From the NCBI GenBank assembly GCA_034003325.1, contig JAVEYW010000003.1:124001-188000 (forward strand): 64,000 bases of DNA, given 5' to 3'. A model generated the notes under the pieces. It searched no databases, was not told where the DNA came from, and worked only from the letters and a program-made list of their open reading frames with translations. Shown here piece after piece: positions 57,608-64,000 of the stretch; the first letter of the stretch is position 1; each line of letters begins with the position of its first letter. Made by a program: the position numbers and the translations under genes. This DNA comes from Desulfobacterales bacterium. GTDB taxonomy: Bacteria > Desulfobacterota > Desulfobacteria > Desulfobacterales > JAFDDL01.

Positions 57608-58855
57608 GTGAATCATATCGCCGTTATCATTCTGGTTGCGTTTTTTTTCGTTTTTTTTCTGAATCTTCTTGCCGACATTTTGAACTTAAGCCGACTATCT
57701 CAAGACCTGCCCACCGCTCTCAAGGACATCTATGATCCTGAAAAATACAGAAACGCTCAGTCGTATCTAAAAGCCAACACGCGCTTTGAATGGATTTACG
57801 CCGCAGTTCAACTCCTGATAACCCTATGCTTTTGGTTCGGAAAGGGTTTTCCGTTGTTAGACACCTGGTTGCAACAGCTAACCCAACACCGAATGATTCA
57901 AGGACTCTTATTCATCGGATTGCTGATCTTTGCCAAGGGACTCCTTGATCTGCCTTTCAGTATCTACAGCACGTTTGTTATTGAAGAAAAGTTCGGCTTT
58001 AATCAAACAACGCTTAAAACCTTTTTCCTTGATCGACTCAAAGGCGTCTTCTTGACCATCGTTTTGGGCGCCCCGCTGTTAGCCGGTATTTTGGCCTTCT
58101 TTGAATATGCGGGCGCCAATGCCTGGCTGTATTGCTGGGCCGCGGTGGTCATGTTCATGCTGGTCATCCAGTTCATCGCCCCGGCCTGGATCATGCCCCT
58201 CTTTAATCAATTTACACCCATTGAATCCGGTGAGCTCAAGTCGGCCATTCTTGCCTATGCGCAGCGAATCGGTTTTGCCCTTGAAAATGTCTTTGTGATG
58301 GACGGCTCCAAGCGCAGCAGTAAATCCAACGCCTTTTTCACCGGTTTCGGCAAACATAGAAGAATCGTGTTGTTCGACACTCTCATCCGGCAAGCCACCA
58401 CCACAGAATTGGTGGCTGTTCTGGCGCATGAAATGGGACATTATAAAAAACACCACATCTTCATCTCACTTGCCATCGGTATCGCGCATACTGGACTGAT
58501 ATTCTTACTTTTATCGTTTTTTCTATCCTATCAGGGGTTGTTTGACGCCTTTTATATGGATGCGCCCTCCGTCCATGGGGGGCTCATCTTCTTTGCCATG
58601 CTTTATACACCGATTGAACTTGTTTTGGGAATTCTCATGCAAATGCTTTCCAGACGAAATGAATATGCAGCGGATCGATTTGCGGCTGAAACCACCAACG
58701 ATGCAGAAGCGCTCGCCAGCGCCTTAAAAAAACTATCCGCTCTAAACCTGTCAAATCTTACGCCGCACCCGTTTTATGTCTGGTTACACGATTCTCATCC
58801 ACCGCTTTTGGAGAGGATGCGCGCTTTGGCATCCTATCGGCATTTACCCGCTTAA
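57608..58855 (+). CDS. M48-family membrane metalloprotease (Ste24-like)
   Basis: 415 residues with several hydrophobic segments. The zinc-protease motif HEMGH (in VAVLAHEMGHYKKHH) with a downstream EYAADRFAA Glu/Asp, and the N-terminal part with SRLSQDLPTALKDIYDPEKY, match the CAAX prenyl protease 1/Ste24 group. In bacteria these membrane enzymes probably degrade damaged membrane or periplasmic proteins. GTG 57608 is the start, with AAAGGA nearby. It precedes the lipoprotein gene by 26 bases. Confidence 0.92.
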   Translation: MNHIAVIILVAFFFVFFLNLLADILNLSRLSQDLPTALKDIYDPEKYRNAQSYLKANTRFEWIYAAVQLLITLCFWFGKGFPLLDTWLQQLTQHRMIQGLLFIGLLIFAKGLLDLPFSIYSTFVIEEKFGFNQTTLKTFFLDRLKGVFLTIVLGAPLLAGILAFFEYAGANAWLYCWAAVVMFMLVIQFIAPAWIMPLFNQFTPIESGELKSAILAYAQRIGFALENVFVMDGSKRSSKSNAFFTGFGKHRRIVLFDTLIRQATTTELVAVLAHEMGHYKKHHIFISLAIGIAHTGLIFLLLSFFLSYQGLFDAFYMDAPSVHGGLIFFAMLYTPIELVLGILMQMLSRRNEYAADRFAAETTNDAEALASALKKLSALNLSNLTPHPFYVWLHDSHPPLLERMRALASYRHLPA

Positions 58856-58881
58856 CGGCTTATCATTAAGGGCCTGATTAA

Positions 58882-60375
58882 ATGAAAATTAAATTTGCCG
58901 CATGGATGGTTTTGTTGAGCATCTGGGGTATCACCGGCTGTGCGTCATCAGGCCGGGTTCAACTGTTAAATGTCTCGGGCCGGCCTCAGGATTGCGCTTG
59001 TTTAATAGACCGGCTGGATCAAGTTATTATTCAAAACAAGGTTGCAAACGCCGGCGCGGCGCGCGTGAACGGTTTTCCTTATCTGCGCGCGGATCGGTTT
59101 TTAAGTGCTATTGCCCCAAAAAATACAAATGACCGCAGGTTTTTGGACTGGCTGAATTTAATGAGAAATAAAGCGGATTACACCATTGAAAAGGAAATCC
59201 TCAATCTTCCCCCGGGTGCGGTTGAACGCCTTGCCGGTGAGGCGCAAACCCAACCGGAACGGCAGGCACTCATCAAAAACGCATTGGATTGTAATGCAAT
59301 CGTTTTCAATCATGACATTGCTTTGGAAGGATACAGGGACGCGGTTTTCTCGGTAATCCACGTGCCGCATGAATATTCATTTCTCATGCGAGCTGCCGGC
59401 CTGTATCCTATTTTCTCGCTTCCGGTTGCTTATCTAACGTATAAAGCCCATAAAGAATTTAAAGGCTGGTTCGACACCCCTGAAACCGAATTGCCCGTTT
59501 TGGGACAACTAACGTGCTTCGTTCCGAAAGTTACGCTGAGTACGCCGGTAAATGTGCCGGCGTTATTCGCTTTGGCGCAGCGAAATTCCTTTGACATGCC
59601 TCTTTTCTCGGTCGCGGCGCTTGAAAAGCTGGCCTTCACGTTTGCGCCGCATCTGGTTCAGGATGTTTCCGGCACTTATGATATTCCCGGAAAAGTCACA
59701 TGGCAAAATGCGCAGGTTACCATTGATACGGACAAGCCGACACTCTATTATTACGCATCTTACGCCCGGTTGGCAGGCCGCACGGTTATTCAGATGAATT
59801 ATGTCGCCTGGTTTTCGGCTCGGGAAGGCCCGTTCGCGCCATGGATCGAACGAGGGCCTTTAGATGGCCTTACGATCAGATTGACGCTGGATCATATGGG
59901 AACCCCACTGATGTTGGACATCATGAACAACTGCGGGTGCTATCACATGCTGATTCCGCAAAGGGATTTGGTTGTCAAACAAAAGGATAAGCCCTTTGCG
60001 ATAGACGCATTCATCCCTCAGTCCCTTCCGCCCGAATTTCCCGATTCTCCGCTCGGGCTTCGCATCAACTCCGGTTGGCACCAGGTTCAACAGGTTACAA
60101 CCTATCGTGAAACCACCCTTCCCGCCACGGCCTATACCCTTCTTTCGTATGACGAACTTGAATCGTTGCCGCAACCGGACGGGCGGTTTGAAAGTGTCTT
60201 TAATCACCGGGGCATCATGAAGGACAGCTGGCGAATCGAGCCCTATATTCTGTTTTCAATGGGAATTCCTTCCGTGGGCGTTATGCGTCAGAGAGGGCAT
60301 CATGCCATAGTGCTAGTGGGCCGGGAGTATTTCGACAACCCTGATTTATTTGATGACAGTTTGGTATTTAAATAA
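58882..60375 (+). CDS. Lipoprotein of unknown function
   Basis: 497 residues. A signal peptide ends in the lipobox ITGC with Cys20. The remainder is a large soluble domain without recognised motifs; CGCYHML and GLTIRLTLDHMGTP are distinctive segments. Later regions (ESLPQPDGRFESVFNHRGIMKDS) are polar and probably periplasmic. It lies just after an M48 protease gene and may be processed or handled with it, though no link is shown. AAGGG precedes the ATG. Family not recognised. Confidence 0.7.
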   Translation: MKIKFAAWMVLLSIWGITGCASSGRVQLLNVSGRPQDCACLIDRLDQVIIQNKVANAGAARVNGFPYLRADRFLSAIAPKNTNDRRFLDWLNLMRNKADYTIEKEILNLPPGAVERLAGEAQTQPERQALIKNALDCNAIVFNHDIALEGYRDAVFSVIHVPHEYSFLMRAAGLYPIFSLPVAYLTYKAHKEFKGWFDTPETELPVLGQLTCFVPKVTLSTPVNVPALFALAQRNSFDMPLFSVAALEKLAFTFAPHLVQDVSGTYDIPGKVTWQNAQVTIDTDKPTLYYYASYARLAGRTVIQMNYVAWFSAREGPFAPWIERGPLDGLTIRLTLDHMGTPLMLDIMNNCGCYHMLIPQRDLVVKQKDKPFAIDAFIPQSLPPEFPDSPLGLRINSGWHQVQQVTTYRETTLPATAYTLLSYDELESLPQPDGRFESVFNHRGIMKDSWRIEPYILFSMGIPSVGVMRQRGHHAIVLVGREYFDNPDLFDDSLVFK

Positions 60376-60376
60376 A

Positions 60377-60964
60377 TCACTTTATTTTTTCAACCAATTC
60401 TCTGACCGATTGGCCGCTGGGGGTTTTGGCGGCCGGATTCACCTGAATCAGTTTTTCCCATACGGCTTTGGCCTCTTGCGGTTGATGCAGGTCATGCATT
60501 AGCACCACACCGGCATTAAAGAGAGAAATTTCATGCCGCGGGTCCAAGGCCTGTGCCTTATTAAAGGCGGCAAGCGCTTGCTTGGCGTCTCCTTTTCTGC
60601 GGTACATCACCCCGAGATCCGTCCATACGTCTGCATTCTCCGGCTGAATTTTCACGGCCGTCTCATACGCATGAATTGCCTTTTCGACCTGCTGGGCGTC
60701 AAAAAACAGATTCCCGAGTTCAATCCACGCCGCCGCATTGTTCGGTTCCTTTGCCACAGTTTCTTCAAGGGCCGCAATATGAGAATCCGCTGCATGATCA
60801 TGGGGGTCGGCAGGTATCACACCCATAAGATTGGTAGTGGAATCAAGCTTGAAAGCGCTGAATACAACGCCGCCGATAAAGCCGATTCCCAGCGCAATAA
60901 AAACGAACAGTAGGGTCGTTTCTTTTTTAACGCCGATTTGCGTCTGAAGTGTTTTGTCTTTCAT
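60377..60964 (-). CDS. Membrane-anchored tetratricopeptide protein
   Basis: 195 residues. One N-terminal transmembrane helix (about residues 17-38) is followed by a periplasmic TPR domain with at least three repeats (AAAWIELGNLFFDAQQVEKAIHAYETA, ADVWTDLGVMYRRKGDAKQALAAF, then LFNAGVVL). Such architecture resembles NrfG/CcmH-type adaptor proteins used in cytochrome c maturation, but no heme-binding or ligase motif is seen and the match is not specific. It converges on the lipoprotein gene with one base between the stops. Confidence 0.8.
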   Translation of the reverse strand: MKDKTLQTQIGVKKETTLLFVFIALGIGFIGGVVFSAFKLDSTTNLMGVIPADPHDHAADSHIAALEETVAKEPNNAAAWIELGNLFFDAQQVEKAIHAYETAVKIQPENADVWTDLGVMYRRKGDAKQALAAFNKAQALDPRHEISLFNAGVVLMHDLHQPQEAKAVWEKLIQVNPAAKTPSGQSVRELVEKIK

Positions 60965-61107
60965 GACGGACTCCCTTAAAAGAATGCAACATTGGTTATA
61001 CGTGCCCCCACATATAATACTTTTTCGGGCTTGTCCATAACCATGTCTTTTCCCATTGTTTCATGTTATCCTTGACAACCATAATCATGAATTTGAGAGC
61101 AGAAAAT

Positions 61108-62835
61108 ATGTTTTTACCGACAACACAAAAAGAGATGCAGCAACTTGGATGGCGGCAGGCGGATGTGGTGCTGGTGACCGGAGACAGCTATATCGATAGT
61201 CCGTACGTGGGGGTTTCGGTCATCGGCAAACTACTGATGCATGCCGGTTATCGCGTTGGCATCATCGCACAGCCGGACATTAATTCAGATCAAGATATCA
61301 AACGCTTGGGTGAGCCGTTGCTGTTTTGGGGCGTTACCGGCGGCTGCATCGATTCCATGGTTGCCAATTATACCCCCACCGGGAAAAAGCGAAAAAAGGA
61401 CGACTACACGCCGGGCCGGGTCAACAACCGTCGGCCGGATCGGGCGGTCATTGCCTATACCAACCTCATTCGTCGATATTACAAGGCAACTGTCCCCATT
61501 GTGCTGGGCGGCATCGAGGCCAGCTTAAGACGGATTGCACACTATGATTATTGGTCCGATCAAATTCGAAGGTCAATTCTTTTTGACGCCAAGGCGGATC
61601 TTCTTCTTTACGGCATGGCCGACCATACCATACTGAGGTTGGCCGAAACGCTGAAACAAGGGAAAGACCACAGACAATTGCCGGGCCTCTGCTTCATTTC
61701 TCATGAGCGACCGGACGGTTATCTTGAATTGCCGGATTTTCAACGTGTTGCGATTGACAAGATCGCCTTTATCGACATGTTTACCTCCTTTTATCAAAAT
61801 AATGACCCCATCAGCGCCATCGGGCTGACACAACGTCAGGACACGCGCTTTTTAGTTCAAAATCCACCGGCGCCGCACTTAACCGAAAAAGAACTTGACG
61901 CCATTTACGAAATGGACTTCGAGCATGACCACCATCCCTATTATCAACTGTTCGGCGCTGTTGCGGCATTGGACACGATCAAATTTTCAATTACCACGCA
62001 TCGCGGATGCTATGGCGAGTGTAATTTCTGCGCCATCGGCGTTCATCAAGGTAGAACCGTTATCAGCCGAAGCCGGGCCTCTATTTTGGCGGAAGCGCAA
62101 AGAATGGTCCAGCACGCTGATTTTAAAGGCTATATTCAGGATGTCGGCGGCCCCACGGCCAATATGTACGGCTATGAATGCAAAAAAAAACTTCGCCACG
62201 GGGCATGCACGGACAAGCGTTGTCTCTTCCCGACCCGATGTGACCAATTGCTGATAAATCACCGGCCTCAGATGGCGCTTCTTGAAGATATCCGGCGAAT
62301 AAAAGGCATCAAACGGGCGTTTGTTCGCTCCGGAATTCGCTATGACCTCCTTCTCACGGATTCATCCGACGGGCTTGATTATTTGAGACAAATAATTCAC
62401 CACCATACGTCCGGACAACTTAAAGTGGCACCTGAACATTGTGTCGCACACATTTTAAACTATATGGGTAAATGCGATATATCGAAATTGATTTCCTTTA
62501 AACAGCTGTTTGACCAATTATCCGGAGAGATGGGAAAAAGGCAGTTTCTTACTTATTATTTGATGGCCGCTCACCCCGGATGCACAATAGGGAACATGCA
62601 ACGGCTAAATGAATTTGCGCGCCATCAACTGCATATCACCCCCGAGCAAATTCAAATTTTCACCCCGACCCCGTCCACCTATTCGAGCCTCATGTATTGG
62701 ACCGAAATGAACCCGTTTGACCGAGAGCCGGTTTTCGTAGAAAAGGACAAAAGAAAAAAGGAAATTCAGAAAAAAACCGTTCTGGCGAAACGAAACACAC
62801 CGCATCATGTCCGAAAAACTAAAACATCCGGTTGA
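61108..62835 (+). CDS. YgiQ-family radical SAM protein
   Basis: 575 residues from ATG 61108. The N-terminal part starts FLPTTQKEMQQLGW as in E. coli YgiQ, followed by VLVTGDSYIDSPYVGVSVIG, a B12-independent Rossmann-like part and PIVLGGIEASLRRIAHYDYWSD. The radical SAM cluster is CYGECNFC. Later cysteines (CKKKLRHGACTDKRCLFPTRC) may hold an extra cluster. The family has no settled function. Upstream starts at 61063 or 61087 are possible; the family N-terminus begins at FLP. Confidence 0.92.
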   Translation: MFLPTTQKEMQQLGWRQADVVLVTGDSYIDSPYVGVSVIGKLLMHAGYRVGIIAQPDINSDQDIKRLGEPLLFWGVTGGCIDSMVANYTPTGKKRKKDDYTPGRVNNRRPDRAVIAYTNLIRRYYKATVPIVLGGIEASLRRIAHYDYWSDQIRRSILFDAKADLLLYGMADHTILRLAETLKQGKDHRQLPGLCFISHERPDGYLELPDFQRVAIDKIAFIDMFTSFYQNNDPISAIGLTQRQDTRFLVQNPPAPHLTEKELDAIYEMDFEHDHHPYYQLFGAVAALDTIKFSITTHRGCYGECNFCAIGVHQGRTVISRSRASILAEAQRMVQHADFKGYIQDVGGPTANMYGYECKKKLRHGACTDKRCLFPTRCDQLLINHRPQMALLEDIRRIKGIKRAFVRSGIRYDLLLTDSSDGLDYLRQIIHHHTSGQLKVAPEHCVAHILNYMGKCDISKLISFKQLFDQLSGEMGKRQFLTYYLMAAHPGCTIGNMQRLNEFARHQLHITPEQIQIFTPTPSTYSSLMYWTEMNPFDREPVFVEKDKRKKEIQKKTVLAKRNTPHHVRKTKTSG

Positions 62836-62954
62836 AATCCCGTTTAAGTCCGACTATGATTCAACAGCATATTCGTTTTATATTCCCGTCTTGTCCGGTT
62901 GCCTGCTTAAACACAACGCAAACCGGCAAAAGACCATAAGGAGGACAGCGGCTT

Positions 62955-63467
62955 TTGATCGTTATTGATTTGAATCAATCGGCCTATCGTGTCGGTGTTA
63001 TTTCGGACACCCATGGCAGGTTGCGCCCCGAAGCGGCTCGAACCTTACAGGACGTTCAGCTCATCATTCATGCCGGAGATATCGACTCTCCGAACGTCAT
63101 GAGCGCACTCAGGGAAATCGCACCCGTCATCGCGGTTCGTGGAAACATGGATCAAGGTGGATTCGGGCTCAGCCTTCCCGAAACCGAAAGCATTCGAATA
63201 GGCACGCTCAGTGTGCTTGTATTGCACGATATACTGCGTTATTACGGCACCCGTCACGAACAAGATTTTAACCTGGTGATTACCGGCCATACCCACCGGC
63301 CCAATATTACCCGTAGCGGTCCGACGACCCTTCTCAATCCGGGAAGTGCCGGCCCGAAACGGTCCGGCTTGCCGATTTCCATGGCCATTATCGAGTTTGA
63401 GGAAGAACAATTCATCATACGGCATGTTGACCTGGAATCTTTGAACTGTGATAACGGCATCGGGTAA
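62955..63467 (+). CDS. YfcE/MJ0936-type metallophosphoesterase
   Basis: 170 residues. Calcineurin-like metal-binding motifs are seen in order: SDTHGRL, HAGDID, RGNMD, LHDI and GHTHRP. Family members hydrolyse phosphodiesters such as bis-pNPP in vitro; physiological substrate unknown. The start is TTG 62955 with AAGGAGG ten bases upstream. It lies 119 bases after the YgiQ gene and before the structured leader at 63550. Confidence 0.9.
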   Translation: MIVIDLNQSAYRVGVISDTHGRLRPEAARTLQDVQLIIHAGDIDSPNVMSALREIAPVIAVRGNMDQGGFGLSLPETESIRIGTLSVLVLHDILRYYGTRHEQDFNLVITGHTHRPNITRSGPTTLLNPGSAGPKRSGLPISMAIIEFEEEQFIIRHVDLESLNCDNGIG

Positions 63468-63549
63468 CGCATGAACAAACATCAACCGGCAACGAGGCCT
63501 CTTTTGACCAAAAGTTTTTATTGCCATCATTGCCGAACCGTTAATCCTA

Positions 63550-63601
63550 ATCCGGCAAAGCCGGATGCTGGAAGGCTGGGATGCCGAGAGGCATAAAAGC
63601 C
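63550..63601 (+). promoter_or_regulatory. Structured leader element before a multiheme cytochrome gene
   Basis: Two mutually exclusive folds are visible. One has ATCCGGC/GCCGGAT around AAA (63550-63566). Another pairs CGGCA (63553-63557) with TGCCG (63582-63586) and AGCC (63559-63562) with GGCT (63574-63577). A further hairpin ATGCC-GAGA-GGCAT (63581-63594) has a GNRA tetraloop and sits inside GGCT/AGCC (63574-63601). It is followed by a terminator-like hairpin and then the cytochrome gene. This looks like a riboswitch-type arrangement, but no known class is matched with confidence. Confidence 0.45.
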
Positions 63602-63618
63602 ATCTTTCACCTTCAGTG

Positions 63619-63648
63619 AACATACACGCAAAAAACGTGTATGTTTTT
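63619..63648 (+). terminator. Terminator-like hairpin in the cytochrome gene leader
   Basis: AACATACACG pairs with CGTGTATGTT around CAAAAAA and ends in a short T run. It lies 150 bases after the phosphoesterase stop and 36 bases before the cytochrome ATG, so it may end upstream transcription or act as an attenuator. Confidence 0.6.
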
Positions 63649-63683
63649 GATAGAGGGTCTAATATTCTGACATGGAGGTCCTG

Positions 63684-64000
63684 ATGAAACACCAGACGGC
63701 TGCTGTTTTGAGTTTTGTCCTTTTTTTAACCTGTTACACCGTCGCCGCAGCCGGTGCTCCCCCCGTGAGCGAGGCAACCCAGGAGTGTCTGGATTGTCAC
63801 GCCGTATTCCATCCGGGCATCGTGGCGGATTGGGAAAAAAGCCGGCATGCGCAAACCACACCGTCGGAAGCAATGAAAGTGGACGGGCTTTCAAGGAAAA
63901 TTTCTTCGGACAAGATTCCGGAAGAATATACATCCCATGCGGTAGGTTGCGCGGAATGCCATGGATTGAATGAAAAGAGCCATAAAGACACCTTTGAGCA
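63684..64000 (+). CDS. Hydroxylamine-oxidoreductase-like multiheme cytochrome (5' part)
   Basis: About 105 residues before the window ends. A signal peptide (AVLSFVLFLTCYTVAAAG) is followed by two heme sites, CLDCH and CAECH. The spacing and the segment HPGIVADWEKSRHAQTTP resemble the octaheme HAO-like cytochromes found in sulfate and nitrogen-compound reducers, some of which reduce nitrite or oxidise hydroxylamine. GGAGGT lies five bases before the ATG. The structured leader upstream suggests regulated expression. Heme count and function cannot be settled from this fragment. Confidence 0.85.
   Translation, partial: MKHQTAAVLSFVLFLTCYTVAAAGAPPVSEATQECLDCHAVFHPGIVADWEKSRHAQTTPSEAMKVDGLSRKISSDKIPEEYTSHAVGCAECHGLNEKSHKDTFE

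Overview
The window reads as a chromosomal segment of a sulfate-reducer-like deltaproteobacterium, probably Desulfobacterales. This is inferred from gene content and protein style: a tetraheme cytochrome c3-type protein, a hydroxylamine-oxidoreductase-like multiheme cytochrome, an MglA-type small GTPase, a PATAN-like/cyclic-nucleotide-binding-like protein and a non-spore photoproduct-lyase-family enzyme. No 16S gene is present to confirm it. Coding density is high. I see no transposase, integrase, phage gene, CRISPR array or restriction endonuclease, so this looks like core genome with a few lineage-specific modules.

Layout. 1-6.4 kb: partial methionine aminotransferase-like gene, small membrane protein, cytochrome c3, DUF4197-like secreted protein, leuB, an orphan DNA methyltransferase and a CaCA antiporter. 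6.6-12.3 kb: tRNA-Leu(UAA), then the isoprenoid operon xseA-xseB-ispA-dxs-tlyA. 12.4-19.2 kb: EF-G-like GTPase, SPL-like radical SAM protein, cytidylate-kinase-like protein, TetR regulator, and purC overlapping a ParB-like gene. 19.4-22.6 kb: a signalling operon (TPR protein, MglA-like GTPase, PATAN/cNMP-like protein, PilZ protein). 22.9-28.9 kb: ispF-cysS-uvrB-uvrC.

29-35.6 kb holds two divergent non-canonical Hsp70 proteins and a membrane protein on the minus strand. Opposite them, on the plus strand, are a small cysteine-rich protein and a DUF1232-like/J-domain fusion. This is the best candidate for a poorly described system: a membrane-linked dedicated Hsp70/J chaperone module. 35.6-41.4 kb: a thioredoxin-reductase/disulfide-oxidoreductase fusion, ispD, a large protein ending in an HPr-like domain, rnpB, a zinc-ribbon protein and a Nif3-family protein. 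41.6-47 kb: a CAU tRNA (probably tRNA-Ile2), dnaG-rpoD, and hisB with a small exported protein. 47-54 kb: htpG, a DHH-CBS protein, thiolase plus crotonase, and alanine dehydrogenase. 54.5-64 kb: a double-receiver HD-GYP regulator, ahcY, an M48 protease, a lipoprotein, a TPR protein, a YgiQ radical SAM protein and a YfcE-like phosphoesterase. Last comes a structured leader with a terminator-like hairpin in front of a truncated HAO-like cytochrome gene.

Together the housekeeping genes cover the MEP isoprenoid pathway (dxs, ispD, ispF, ispA), excision repair, replication and transcription initiation, and amino acid metabolism. The cytochromes fit an anaerobic respiratory lifestyle. PilZ and HD-GYP proteins point to c-di-GMP signalling. 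All family names come from reading the translated sequences and remembered family signatures; no database search was run.
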